Of a stretch of 64,000 bases of DNA, positions 18,406 to 27,135 are shown piece after piece (position 1 is the first letter of the stretch; every line of letters starts with the position of its first letter). The stretch lies in assembly GCF_000025885.1 (NCBI RefSeq), contig NC_014011.1, positions 1,302,001-1,366,000 of the forward strand, in the 5' to 3' direction. The notes below the pieces were generated by a model that searched no databases, was not told the origin of the DNA, and saw only the letters and a program-made list of their open reading frames with translations. Source of the stretch: Aminobacterium colombiense DSM 12261 (GTDB lineage: Bacteria > Synergistota > Synergistia > Synergistales > Aminobacteriaceae). The translations under genes were made by a program, and so were the position numbers.

Positions 18406-19326
18406 CTATCTTTTCTCCGCAACAATCTTGTTTTCAAGAACGCCAAGGACATCGCATTCTATACGGCAAACATCGCCGGGGAACATGTGGGTGGGATTCT
18501 TGCTGAACTTAGCAATTCCGCCAGGGGTTCCAGTTGCGACCACATCGCCTGGTTCAAGGGTGAAAACCTCAGAAAGGAAAGCTACAAGTTTGGGAATTCC
18601 ATAGAGCAAATTCTTAGTATTGGAACTCTGCAGCTGCTTGTCATTTACCCAGAGTTTAAAGTTCAGATCCATAGGATCAGCTACTTCATCTGGTGTGACA
18701 AGGGTAGGCCCCATGGGGGCGAAAGTATCAAAGGTTTTTCCTCTTAAGACCTGTTTGTCGAGGGTGGTAATATCACTGGCCGAAACGTCATTGAAGATGG
18801 TGTATCCTGCAATATAGTCATAAGCATCTTCCTCAGATACATAACGAGCAGGTTTGCCGACCACAAAGGCCACTTCAACTTCATAGCCAAGCTCATCTGT
18901 GGCATCTGGTTTAATAATGCAATCTTCTGGACCACACACACTGTTCTGATACTTTGAGAAAATTCTTGGCGCTGCAGGTGTGGGAACACCTGTCTCTTCG
19001 ATAAAATCTACATAGTTGTGGGAAAGGCAAATTATTTTTCCTGGATCAGTGATAGGTGCCATAAGCTTTACTTCAGAACGCTCAAAAACCGCCTTATCAT
19101 CTATGGTGCCCTCAAGCACTTTACGGGCAAGATCCATACCCCTCTCTTCTCTCGTGAGAAAACGCTTCATATCTGACGGCAAAAGGGCGTCCGCTACTAC
19201 CTGGGGAGTGGGATCTCCTTCTTTGCACAGCTGTTTGGCGTAGGCAAGATTAAGATCGATAACTTTGTCTCCCACAAGCGCACCTAGTCTGTTGGTATTA
19301 CATTTCTGGAAAGTTACTAAACGCAT
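18406..19326 (-). CDS. Fumarylacetoacetate hydrolase (FAH) family enzyme
   Basis: A 306-residue protein with the FAH fold and metal site: ELGYEVEVAFVVG supplies the two Glu ligands and FNDVSASD the Asp; GKTFDTFAPMGP and VATGTPGGIA complete the active site. FAH-family enzymes hydrolyse, decarboxylate or isomerise beta-diketo or 2-oxo acids such as fumarylpyruvate, oxaloacetate and 2-oxo-hept-diene-dioates. Start ATG 19326 lies 7 bases after AGGAGG; an in-frame TTG at 19332 is less suited. It stands in the tct operon next to an isocitrate-dehydrogenase-family gene, so its substrate is probably a derivative of the imported carboxylate. Confidence 0.85.
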   Translation of the reverse strand: MRLVTFQKCNTNRLGALVGDKVIDLNLAYAKQLCKEGDPTPQVVADALLPSDMKRFLTREERGMDLARKVLEGTIDDKAVFERSEVKLMAPITDPGKIICLSHNYVDFIEETGVPTPAAPRIFSKYQNSVCGPEDCIIKPDATDELGYEVEVAFVVGKPARYVSEEDAYDYIAGYTIFNDVSASDITTLDKQVLRGKTFDTFAPMGPTLVTPDEVADPMDLNFKLWVNDKQLQSSNTKNLLYGIPKLVAFLSEVFTLEPGDVVATGTPGGIAKFSKNPTHMFPGDVCRIECDVLGVLENKIVAEKR

Positions 19327-19372
19327 GCTCAAACCTCCTAATCGGTATCTTAAATGTCGGCTAGATCACAGA

Positions 19373-20368
19373 TTACAATGCGTGGATTATGGCCTGTGTC
19401 ATCTCTGATGTTTTCGCAGTTCCACCAAGATCTCGGGTTACAACCTTGCCTTCCCTTATTACGGTGGCCACTGCATTCTCCACTCGGTCTGCTCCTTCGC
19501 TATAACCAAGATGGCGAAGCATGAGACAAGCAGAAAGAATCATAGCGGTTGGATTGATTCTGTCTTGACCGGCATATTTGGGAACACTCCCATGCACAGA
19601 CTCAAAGACAGCGATATCATCTCCGTAGTTCACTCCTGGCCCCACACCAAGGCCACCCACAAGACCTGCTGTAAGGTCGGAAACCATGTCGCCGTAGACA
19701 TTGGGCATAACCATGACATCAAATGCTTCCGGCATTAGTACCAATCTCATACACAGAGCATCAATGATTACCTCGTCGAATTCGATTTGAGGATAATCTT
19801 TCGCAACTTCTCTGGCTGTCTTCAGAAAAAGACCATCAGTAAGTTTTAAGATATTGGGTTTTACTGAAGCCGTTACTTTTTTTCGCCCATTGGCGATGGC
19901 ATACTCAAAAGCCTTACGAACTACCCGCTCCGAGCCTTTTTTTGTTATGAATTTCAGGGCTACAGCTACGTCGTCACTAAGCATCTGTTCTTGCCCGGCA
20001 TAGGTGTCTTCCGTGCTTTCACGTACAACGATAAGGTCGAGATCTTTAAAGTTGGAACGTACGCCTTCGTAGTACTTGGCGTGGCGGATGTTGGCGTAAA
20101 GATCCAACTTGACTCTTAACGTTACGTTGGGGCTTCTAAATCCCTCCCCCACAATGTTTGTAAGGGGACCCTTAAGTGCAACCTTGTTGCGACGAATAGA
20201 CTCCAGGGCTTTTTCGGGAACCGGTTCGCCGTATTCCGGCACTGCTACCTGTCCGGCTGCAACTTCTTCCCACTCTATCCCCAGCTTGAGGGCATCAACG
20301 ACTTGGCGGGCTGCATTAACTACTTCTGGGCCTATTCCATCCCCTGGTATCAAGGTAATACGCGTCAT
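19373..20368 (-). CDS. NAD-dependent isocitrate/homoisocitrate-type dehydrogenase family enzyme
   Basis: A 331-residue beta-decarboxylating dehydrogenase. The substrate loop reads SPNVTLRVKLDLYANIR, the form of NAD-isocitrate dehydrogenases rather than isopropylmalate dehydrogenase. The family signature NVYGDMVSDLTAGLVGGLGV is near residue 220 and the cofactor segment HGSVPKYAGQDRINPTA follows. It oxidises a 2-hydroxy-3-carboxy acid to a 2-oxoacid and CO2. Placement beside a tricarboxylate importer fits isocitrate or a methyl- or homo-isocitrate as substrate. The length is typical of the short NAD-type enzymes. Confidence 0.85.
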   Translation of the reverse strand: MTRITLIPGDGIGPEVVNAARQVVDALKLGIEWEEVAAGQVAVPEYGEPVPEKALESIRRNKVALKGPLTNIVGEGFRSPNVTLRVKLDLYANIRHAKYYEGVRSNFKDLDLIVVRESTEDTYAGQEQMLSDDVAVALKFITKKGSERVVRKAFEYAIANGRKKVTASVKPNILKLTDGLFLKTAREVAKDYPQIEFDEVIIDALCMRLVLMPEAFDVMVMPNVYGDMVSDLTAGLVGGLGVGPGVNYGDDIAVFESVHGSVPKYAGQDRINPTAMILSACLMLRHLGYSEGADRVENAVATVIREGKVVTRDLGGTAKTSEMTQAIIHAL

Positions 20369-20402
20369 ATCGTTCTCCTCTTCTTATGTTTTTCCAAAAA
20401 CG

Positions 20403-20426
20403 TTTGCACACATCGTTGTGCGCAAA
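20403..20426. promoter_or_regulatory. Imperfect palindrome between the GntR and isocitrate-dehydrogenase-family genes
   Basis: TTTGCACACA (20403-20412) and TGTGCGCAAA (20417-20426) are complementary except at one position, with a 4-base spacer. It could be an internal operator or a small intercistronic hairpin. Confidence 0.35.
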
Positions 20427-20445
20427 AGAGCACTAAAACAACAAT

Positions 20446-21114
20446 TTATTTATTTTTCTTGCCGATCTGATGTGTAACGCGATCCATGGCTTCAAAGGCA
20501 TGCTTGTTTGCCGCTTCAAACGCTCCGACTGCATCCTTATTGAGCAATGCATCATAAATAGCCTTATGGCCATCTATCACATCTCCCCATCGATCAATGT
20601 TGCCAAGGGAAAGTTCCGCATATCTCCTGAGATTTTGTGAAATGCTGTTGTAGTATTGAGATAAAAGGCTGTTATCTATTGACTCTATAATCAGGCTATG
20701 GAAGGCCGTATTGGCAGAAACCATCCCCTCAAAGTCACCTTCTTCGATGTAACAACGGGATTCTTCGATGTTATTGGCTAGAGTCGCAAAATCCTCTTCA
20801 GTGAGCTTCTGAGCTGCTGCATAACAACCGTAGCCATCCAGCATGGCTTTGAGCTGATAATGTTCATGAACATTTTTAAGGCGTATTACAGAAACCCTTG
20901 CGCCACGATAGGGTAAAAGTTCAACAAACCCCTCATGGGCCAACATTCTCAACGCTTCTCTGATTGGTGACCTGCTTACCCCAAACATATCTGCCAAAAA
21001 CGATTCTGTAAGGCGCTGGCCCTCCTCTATTTCGCCATCAAGGATCTTCTCTCGAGTAACATCTGTAATGCGGCGTGCAATTTGCAAAATCTCAGGAATC
21101 TGCTGTGTCCCCAT
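20446..21114 (-). CDS. GntR-family transcriptional regulator, FCD subfamily (tct operon)
   Basis: A 222-residue DNA-binding protein. The N-terminal winged helix is recognisable (ESFLADMFGVSRSPIREALRMLAHEGFVE, about 37-65), followed by an all-helical FCD ligand domain with the NTAFHSLIIES metal/ligand helix. FCD-type GntR proteins usually repress carboxylate catabolic genes until the substrate or an intermediate binds. Start ATG 21114 is preceded by AAGGAG; an in-frame ATG at 21132 has no site. It lies inside the operon it probably controls, between the alcohol dehydrogenase and isocitrate-dehydrogenase-family genes. Confidence 0.9.
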   Translation of the reverse strand: MGTQQIPEILQIARRITDVTREKILDGEIEEGQRLTESFLADMFGVSRSPIREALRMLAHEGFVELLPYRGARVSVIRLKNVHEHYQLKAMLDGYGCYAAAQKLTEEDFATLANNIEESRCYIEEGDFEGMVSANTAFHSLIIESIDNSLLSQYYNSISQNLRRYAELSLGNIDRWGDVIDGHKAIYDALLNKDAVGAFEAANKHAFEAMDRVTHQIGKKNK

Positions 21115-21145
21115 TTTATTACTCCTTATCATTTAAGTTTTTTAC

Positions 21146-22321
21146 TTAAATACGAGCGTCAAAGGCCTCTGTGTATATCTTGGCAATATCCTCAACAGTC
21201 AAATCGCGTGCACATCGACCCAAAAGACGACGCTCCTGCCAGCCTGCCTCTGCCCATCTTCCTACTGCGGTGCGATCTGTAATACCCACCTCCGTTAAGC
21301 TAATGGGCATTTCCACACTCTTCATAAAGGCAGCCATTGCATCCAGGGCAACTTCTACTCCCTCTCGAACAGAAAGCCCTTCCATATTTTCGCCCATAGC
21401 TTCTGCGAGAAGCATAAGACGCCTTCCCTTAGAGGCAGAAATGGCATTAAAGCAGGAGGTAAGCAAAACGCTTAATGAAACACCATGAACCACGTGGTAC
21501 TCTCCGCCGATGGGATAGGCCAGAGCGTGTACCAGGCTTGTCCCGGCATTATTTAATACCATGCCCGCCATAAGGGAACCGAGAGACATCTGGTAGCGCG
21601 CATCTATATCATTAGGATCTGACCAAGCAACGCCAAGGGATTTTGTGATAATACGCACCGCTTCAAGAGCCAGTGCATCTGTAATAGGATTGGTTCTCTT
21701 GGAAACAAAGGGTTCTGCAGCATGAAGCCAGGCATCAAATCCGGAGGCACTAGTGACATTACGGGGGCTAGATACTGTAAGCATCGGGTCAACAATTGCT
21801 ACGTTAGGAAGAAGAGCATCGGAAGCTACTGCTTTTTTTACATTGTTCTCCTGGTCTAAAAATATAGCGTGCTTCGTGATTTCAGACCCTGTTCCTGCGG
21901 TTGTTGGAATCATAATAGTGGGGCGCCCTTTGTGCTTTACTTTGTTCCGTCCAAAATACTCTCTTGTTTTTCCTGGATTCGTCGTAAGGGCTGAGGACAT
22001 TTTAGCTACATCAAGAATACTACCGCCGCCTACGCCGATAACCACATCGAAGCCGCCGTCTGAAACTATCTTTGCAACAGCCTCTGCCAAATCTGTAGTT
22101 GGCTCTGTTGTGGAACGTTGGAGCACGTTCACATCATAATCGATTTTTTCACTTTTAATTGGGGCAAGCACCTTATCAAGAATCCCTGCTGATTTTACTG
22201 ATGGCCCCGTTACAACGAGAACCCTTTTACCATTAAGACTTTTCACTTTTTCTGCGACACTGTTGACGGAATCTATGCCAAAAGCAATGTCAGGCGTCAC
22301 AAAAGCGATATTTTTCCACAT
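21146..22321 (-). CDS. Iron-containing (group III) alcohol dehydrogenase
   Basis: A 391-residue member of the Fe-ADH family: GVGGGSILDVAKMSS (about residues 97-111) binds NAD, PTTAGTGSEIT (about 141-151) is the family block, and the metal ligands lie in GFDAWLHAAE and the paired-His region NAGTSLVHALAYPIGGEYHVVHG. It interconverts an alcohol or hydroxyacid with an aldehyde or ketoacid; 4-hydroxybutyrate, lactaldehyde and hydroxyacid-oxoacid members all look like this, so the substrate is open. It is the first gene of the tct operon; a palindrome at 22432 lies about 110 bases upstream. Confidence 0.88.
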   Translation of the reverse strand: MWKNIAFVTPDIAFGIDSVNSVAEKVKSLNGKRVLVVTGPSVKSAGILDKVLAPIKSEKIDYDVNVLQRSTTEPTTDLAEAVAKIVSDGGFDVVIGVGGGSILDVAKMSSALTTNPGKTREYFGRNKVKHKGRPTIMIPTTAGTGSEITKHAIFLDQENNVKKAVASDALLPNVAIVDPMLTVSSPRNVTSASGFDAWLHAAEPFVSKRTNPITDALALEAVRIITKSLGVAWSDPNDIDARYQMSLGSLMAGMVLNNAGTSLVHALAYPIGGEYHVVHGVSLSVLLTSCFNAISASKGRRLMLLAEAMGENMEGLSVREGVEVALDAMAAFMKSVEMPISLTEVGITDRTAVGRWAEAGWQERRLLGRCARDLTVEDIAKIYTEAFDARI

Positions 22322-22431
22322 ATGAACTCCTCCTTAATTAAATAGTTTTTTAAATAAAATCGTTTTTTGGGGATATTTTTAGATTCCTTTGTTATAAATT
22401 TCTCACAGTGCTGCGTTCAACGTGGAATATT

Positions 22432-22444
22432 GTACATTATGTAC
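22432..22444. promoter_or_regulatory. Palindromic operator candidate upstream of the Fe-ADH/GntR operon
   Basis: GTACAT-T-ATGTAC is a perfect 6-1-6 inverted repeat. It contains two TGTAC-like half-sites of the TnGTnnACnA kind used by FadR/FCD-type GntR proteins, and one such regulator is encoded in the operon downstream. It lies about 111 bases upstream of the dehydrogenase start. Confidence 0.5.
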
Positions 22445-22514
22445 GATCTCGTTGTCAAGTTGATGAAGTCTTGCAGAGCCAAGAAGCGTATATAAGAGGG
22501 ATTACACTACTAAT

Positions 22515-22691
22515 TTACTCAGGAATTTTATTGGGATTGCGCATGCGGAAGCATTGACGTTTAGGAGTTGGCGGCTGCTTTGACATCAAACAGTTTTCCA
22601 GATATGCCGTCTCATTATCGGCAAGGATGTATTCAGGTTTGCAACCGGGAGAGTATTCTCCCTGAGGGTTTCTGGAACGCGGGAACAACAT
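22515..22691 (-). CDS. Possible small protein or gene fragment, 58 codons
   Basis: An open frame from ATG 22691 to TAA 22515 encodes a Cys/Pro-rich peptide (PGCKPEYILADNETAYLEN in its middle, ending KRQCFRMRNPNKIPE). Amino-acid composition looks coding, but there is no good ribosome site and a stop lies close upstream in the same frame. It could be the surviving end of an older gene. I recognise no family. Confidence 0.25.
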   Translation of the reverse strand: MLFPRSRNPQGEYSPGCKPEYILADNETAYLENCLMSKQPPTPKRQCFRMRNPNKIPE

Positions 22692-22833
22692 AAACCATCT
22701 TGGAAAAAAACTTTAAAGAGTTTATAGCTCCTCAGCAAAAAAGGATGGAGTCTTCTGGTGAAACGAAAATCATAGAAGGCTACTCCAGCTCTTTAATAAT
22801 GGCGTAAACCAGTGCGGAGTGATAGTAATAAAG

Positions 22834-24093
22834 CTACAACACTCCAATCATAGGGACAGTAAGACTCCCCACAGGCATAACCACACTGCTAAAAGAAAAT
22901 CCATGTTTGTTTTTTACGAATGAAAGAGCTTCGTCGAGGTCATTGACTTTTTGAGCAAATAACATGGCTGTTTGCTGCTGATCAAAATTGGAAATCAGCA
23001 AAATCTCCTTATTCAAAGCAACGCGGGCAATACCAAACGCCTTGTGACCGCCTAAAACAAATTTTTGACGTATTTTCTCTATTACTTCCATTGGCGTACG
23101 AGACATCCTCAGAAAATTTTCAAAGGTTTCTTCTCCGAACCCCATGGGACATTCCGCTAACAAAACGATCGTTCCGCCCTTTTTTGTGATGCGGTCTGCA
23201 TGGTCCAGAGCCTTTTGTGCCTGGTACATGTTTATGTCCCTGGGGAAACCCCCGCAAGAAACAAATGTCACATCTACTTCCTCTGGCAATGGAATCTCGT
23301 ACATTTCCGCAGAAATTTTTACGCCTTCAAGCCATGCTTTTTCAAAGTCTCCCGCAACTACTTCAACTATTTCTTTTTGGCTGTTTGGAACTACATTAAC
23401 AATAAAATCCAGACCTGCCAAACGAGCCCCTTCCACCATTTCAATGCTAAGGGGGTTTGTTTCCAACGGCGGCATGGAATCGAGCAGTTCCACCATTCTA
23501 GAATGATTTAATTCTATCGTTTCCCTTGAAGCCACTCCTGGCAGAATGGATTTTCTCCCTCCTGAAAAACCTGCAAAATAATGGGGAAGAATTACGCCAA
23601 CTGAAATAAGAAGATCTGCTTCAAAAACCTCGCTATTGATGAAAATAGGAGTGCCGTAAGACGTCGCTCCAAGGTTTTTTACATTTTCGCTGTCACAATC
23701 ATGAGAAATAAAACGGTACCTTTCAACAAGGTTTTCTCCGAATATTTGTTTGTTCTGCTCAACGGTGTGCGGTTCGTGTATCCCCGTAGCTACCAAAAAA
23801 GTGACCTGGTCTTCTTTCACACCTTCTCTGTGGAGTGTTTCAAGAATAGGGGGAAGAAGTATGTCATTTGGAGTGGGCCGGGTAAGATCATTTACCACAA
23901 TAACAACCTTTTCAGGCTTTTTGTTTCGCACAATATGGGAAAGAGGCAGGGTTCCCAAAGGAGCCTTAAGTCTCTCACGCACTAATTGAATTGGAGATTT
24001 TACGCCTGGCCGTTCATTGGCGGTAATGATGTTAGCTTGAACAAGTTCCTCCATGTTTAAACACAGAGAACCCTTTCCATATTTTAATAACAA
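22834..24093 (-). CDS. larA: Nickel-pincer-nucleotide dependent racemase, LarA family
   Basis: About 419 residues. The LarA residues are all visible: the DLTRP loop, ATGIHEPHT (active-site His), and PHYFAGFSGGRKS followed by NHSRM. The spacing His-10-Lys and Lys-16-His equals that of His174, Lys184 and His200 in lactate racemase of Lactiplantibacillus plantarum, so the covalently bound nickel pincer cofactor is expected. The family racemises or epimerises various 2-hydroxyacids. The start is either TTG 24093, 8 bases after AAGGGGGG and giving the family-like LLKYGKGSL opening, or GTG 24141. It is the last gene of the TRAP operon. No larB, larC or larE lies in this window. Confidence 0.85.
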   Translation of the reverse strand: MLLKYGKGSLCLNMEELVQANIITANERPGVKSPIQLVRERLKAPLGTLPLSHIVRNKKPEKVVIVVNDLTRPTPNDILLPPILETLHREGVKEDQVTFLVATGIHEPHTVEQNKQIFGENLVERYRFISHDCDSENVKNLGATSYGTPIFINSEVFEADLLISVGVILPHYFAGFSGGRKSILPGVASRETIELNHSRMVELLDSMPPLETNPLSIEMVEGARLAGLDFIVNVVPNSQKEIVEVVAGDFEKAWLEGVKISAEMYEIPLPEEVDVTFVSCGGFPRDINMYQAQKALDHADRITKKGGTIVLLAECPMGFGEETFENFLRMSRTPMEVIEKIRQKFVLGGHKAFGIARVALNKEILLISNFDQQQTAMLFAQKVNDLDEALSFVKNKHGFSFSSVVMPVGSLTVPMIGVL

Positions 24094-24144
24094 GTCTTTC
24101 GTCCCCCCTTCTTTATATTTTCCAGATTTCTTTTCTAACACCCT

Positions 24145-25419
24145 TTAAAAAAGAAGGCTCGGTAAAAAGGTAGTAATCGCCGGAACATAGGCCAAAATAA
24201 AAAGCCCTAAAACTAAAACAAGTAAAAATGGAATGACTTTTACTGTAATCTGACCTATAGAAATATCACTAATCGCACAAGTGGCAAAAAGAGAGATGCC
24301 AACAGGCGGAGTTGCCATTCCAATAGCCAGCGAAATAACTGTAACGACACCGAATTGAACCATATCGAAACCCAGCTGAGAAGCAATAGGTGCAAATATA
24401 GGAACCACAAGGAGTATAATTGCTGCCGTTTCCATAAATGTTCCGAGGATAAGATAGATTATGAGCATTAACGCATAAATTACTATGGGGTTAGTAGAGA
24501 AACCAAGAATAGCCGATGAAAAAAGCTGTGGAACTTGTTTAATCGTCATTAGCCACCCAAAAGGGTTGGCTGCGGCAATCAGAATCATGATCATTGCAGA
24601 ATTGAGAGCGGCTTTATAAAAAATAGGCATAATATCTTTCCATGTCAGCTCTTTGTATATGAAGCAACTGACAAATAGGCCATAAACAACTGCTATAGCT
24701 GCGGATTCAGTTGGAGTAAAGATACCCGTCATAATGCCGCCAAGAATAATAACAGGCATTAAAAGCCCCCAGATGGCTTCTACAAAAGAGATTTTTCTTT
24801 CGGTCCATGATTTCTTTTCTTCCGTAGGGTACCCTAGCCTTTTTGACTGAATTCTGTTCATACCTAATAAAAGAAGGGAAAGAAAGATTCCTGGAATAAT
24901 TCCTCCTATTAAAAGCTGTCCTACTGAAACATTCGCCACTGTGCCAAAAACGACCATAGTGATACTTGGAGGAATAATAACTCCAAGACAAGCAGCTGCC
25001 GCCACTACCGCTGAAGCGTAAGATTTATCATATCCCCGCTTCTCCATTTCCGGAATCGTCAAGCTACCCACAGCAGCGGCGGTAGCTGGCGTAGACCCGG
25101 AAATAGCAGCAAAAAAAGTACAGGCCACGATGGAAACGGCTGCCAATCCTCCCGTAATGTGTCCAACCAAAGTGCTAGCGAGAGATACTATGCGCTTTGA
25201 CACGCCACCTCGCTCCATTATGGCGCCAGCTAACATAAAGAAAGGGATGGCTAACAAGGGGAAGGAATTCGCTCCGGCTACCATTCTCTGGGGAATAAGC
25301 ACTATGGGCATACTTCCAGAAGCTATGAGACTCGCCAAGGATGCTATCCCCAAAGAAAAACCTATTGGGACATTGGCAATGAAACAAACAACAAGCGAAA
25401 TAATTAAAGCAGATAACAA
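24145..25419 (-). CDS. dctM: TRAP transporter large membrane subunit DctM (first system)
   Basis: A 424-residue protein with about twelve membrane spans and DctM motifs: FSLGIASLASL near the start, AIPFFMLAGAIMERGGVSKRIV (about 56-77), GSTPATAAAVGSLTIPEMEKRGYD (about 109-132) and FTPTESAAIAVVYGL (about 227-241). It is the transport channel that moves substrate from the DctP binding protein using a Na+ or H+ gradient. The start is TTG 25419, spaced well from AGGGAGGGG. dctQ lies 15 bases upstream. Confidence 0.93.
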   Translation of the reverse strand: MLSALIISLVVCFIANVPIGFSLGIASLASLIASGSMPIVLIPQRMVAGANSFPLLAIPFFMLAGAIMERGGVSKRIVSLASTLVGHITGGLAAVSIVACTFFAAISGSTPATAAAVGSLTIPEMEKRGYDKSYASAVVAAAACLGVIIPPSITMVVFGTVANVSVGQLLIGGIIPGIFLSLLLLGMNRIQSKRLGYPTEEKKSWTERKISFVEAIWGLLMPVIILGGIMTGIFTPTESAAIAVVYGLFVSCFIYKELTWKDIMPIFYKAALNSAMIMILIAAANPFGWLMTIKQVPQLFSSAILGFSTNPIVIYALMLIIYLILGTFMETAAIILLVVPIFAPIASQLGFDMVQFGVVTVISLAIGMATPPVGISLFATCAISDISIGQITVKVIPFLLVLVLGLFILAYVPAITTFLPSLLF

Positions 25420-25434
25420 GGTTTTCCCCTCCCT

Positions 25435-25917
25435 CTACTCGACAATTTGACTGAAGTTTTTGCGCATTTGTTTTAGACAGTAATAAATATTTAAACAACC
25501 TGCAACAGGAATGGAAAGATACACCCAGAACATAGGCAGTCCCAGAGCAGGGGATGGCTGATTCTTCGTTGTTAGAGATATTTTCCAGCCGTAGTAAATG
25601 AGGTAGCCGGAAAAGACTATAAGGGCCGCATATACAAGAATCTCTACACTTTTCTGTATTTTAGAGGGAAGAAGGTTAACTACTACATCTATTCCTATAT
25701 GAATTTTTTCTTCTATACCAATAGCTGCTGCTATGAAAGTACACCATATAAACAAAAACCGGACTAATTCTTCTGCCCATGATGGAGCATTATTAAAAAC
25801 ATAACGCATAACAACTTGGTAAAAGGTCAAAAAGGTGATGCCAATCATAAGAATGGCGAGAAACCATTTCACTAGGTAACTCATGCTAAAAGGGAGCCTT
25901 TGTTCTCTATGAGACAT
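25435..25917 (-). CDS. dctQ: TRAP transporter small membrane subunit DctQ (first system)
   Basis: About 160 residues with four membrane helices and the DctQ pattern VVMRYVFNNAPSWAEELVRFLFIWCTFIAAA (helix 2 region) followed by IHIGIDVVV. It docks the DctP binding protein to the DctM channel. ATG 25917 follows GAGGTGG at good distance; an in-frame ATG further upstream adds 15 unlikely residues. The TRAP order on this strand is dctP-dctQ-dctM. Confidence 0.9.
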   Translation of the reverse strand: MSHREQRLPFSMSYLVKWFLAILMIGITFLTFYQVVMRYVFNNAPSWAEELVRFLFIWCTFIAAAIGIEEKIHIGIDVVVNLLPSKIQKSVEILVYAALIVFSGYLIYYGWKISLTTKNQPSPALGLPMFWVYLSIPVAGCLNIYYCLKQMRKNFSQIVE

Positions 25918-26001
25918 GGGAAACCACCTCGTAATATTCAGGAACATTGTTTTGACAACCATTTTAGATACAGTAAATAAAAGCGCGGTTAATTAGAAAT
26001 C

Positions 26002-26031
26002 AGGGGACTGACACAGTAACGACAGCCCCCT
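26002..26031 (-). terminator. Intercistronic hairpin after the first dctP
   Basis: AGGGGACTG (26002-26010) pairs with CAGCCCCCT (26023-26031) apart from one position. It lies 14 bases after the dctP stop and before dctQ, without a T-run, similar in place to the hairpins after tctC and the second dctP. Confidence 0.5.
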
Positions 26032-26045
26032 ATAAGTGAAATGTT

Positions 26046-27071
26046 TTACTTCGTGTTGTTGATCTTTTCTATAAGCTCTTTGCCGTAAGCTTCATCCCCG
26101 CCCCCTACAACACTGTAATAGGAGGGGTACAGTTTCGTCTGGGCTGTCTCGATGAAATCGGTTTTATCAACTTCATTGATCTCCATGCCTTTTTCTTTCA
26201 ATACCGTTCTCATGGCTACTTCATACTTTGCCAGCTCTTCTCTCTGAATGTCACATGCGATCTTTGCACTCTCGGCAATAATTTTCTTATGTTCGTCGCT
26301 CAGAGTTTTCCACCAATTTTCGGAAGCAATATACTGCCTTGGGTAATAGAAGTGGCCGCTCAGAGAAAGATATTTCTGTACTTCATAGAATCTCTGGCTG
26401 AAAATAAGGTTAAGAGGGTTTTCCTGTCCATCAACAACACCTTGCTGAAGAGCCGTATAGAGTTCTCCAAAAGCCATGGGCACGGGAGATGCGCCAAAAG
26501 CAGCAAGAGTATCTATCATGACCTTGCTTTCCATAACACGAATCTTGAGTCCTTTAATGTCAGCCATGGTGTTAATAGGTCTTGCATTGTTTGTAAAATA
26601 TCTGAAACCGCCGTCATTGTAGGCAAGGTGTCTAATGCCTACGCCTACATATTTCTCCTGTACCATCTGGCCAAGTTCGCCATCGAGCACCTTATGGGCA
26701 TGGTCTATATCACGGAATATAAAGGGTAAATCCCAAAGCATTGCTTCTGGAACAAAACGCCCCATAGGGCCATTCTCAATGTCACCGATCTCAATGGTTC
26801 CCATTTGCACGCCTTCAACTATGGTTCTGGCGTCGCCAAGCTGGCCTGCAGGGTAAAGCTCTACCTTAAGGGTTCCGCCTGACTTTTCCTCTACCATTTC
26901 CTTAAACTTTGCACAAGCGATATTCTGGGGATCTTCCGGAATAGTATTACCGTTGTGGGCAAATTTGATAGTGATTGTTTTAGCTGCCTCTGCAGCTGTA
27001 CCCACTGCAAAAACACATACGCAAATAACAAGTACTAAGACTGACAACATACTAATCCCTTTTTTAAACAT
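26046..27071 (-). CDS. dctP: TRAP transporter periplasmic binding protein DctP (first system)
   Basis: A 341-residue secreted protein. Its signal peptide spans about 1-28 (MFKKG start, hydrophobic core, AEA-A cleavage). The mature part shows the DctP pattern: IKFAHNGN at the start, DIKGLKIRVMES with the ligand-binding Arg (about 170), and PMAFGELYTALQQGVVDGQENPL (about 192-214). Start ATG 27071 follows AGGAAG and gives a standard signal peptide; an in-frame extension to 27149 is not credible. The ligand is probably the 2-hydroxy or 2-oxo acid used by the enzymes of this operon. Confidence 0.92.
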   Translation of the reverse strand: MFKKGISMLSVLVLVICVCVFAVGTAAEAAKTITIKFAHNGNTIPEDPQNIACAKFKEMVEEKSGGTLKVELYPAGQLGDARTIVEGVQMGTIEIGDIENGPMGRFVPEAMLWDLPFIFRDIDHAHKVLDGELGQMVQEKYVGVGIRHLAYNDGGFRYFTNNARPINTMADIKGLKIRVMESKVMIDTLAAFGASPVPMAFGELYTALQQGVVDGQENPLNLIFSQRFYEVQKYLSLSGHFYYPRQYIASENWWKTLSDEHKKIIAESAKIACDIQREELAKYEVAMRTVLKEKGMEINEVDKTDFIETAQTKLYPSYYSVVGGGDEAYGKELIEKINNTK

Positions 27072-27135
27072 TACTTCCTCCACCTCCAAGAAATAGTAAA
27101 AACGTAGTCCTTTGTACCGTGCTATTACCGTGCTA

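Larger units (their letters stand above)
22322..22833. other. Promoter region of the Fe-ADH operon plus gene-poor DNA
   Basis: A 512-base stretch. The part next to the dehydrogenase is AT-rich and holds the GTACAT-T-ATGTAC palindrome. From about 22500 to 22700 the base composition becomes more gene-like and holds only a 58-codon open frame on the minus strand, listed separately. Nothing else is supportable. Confidence 0.5.
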
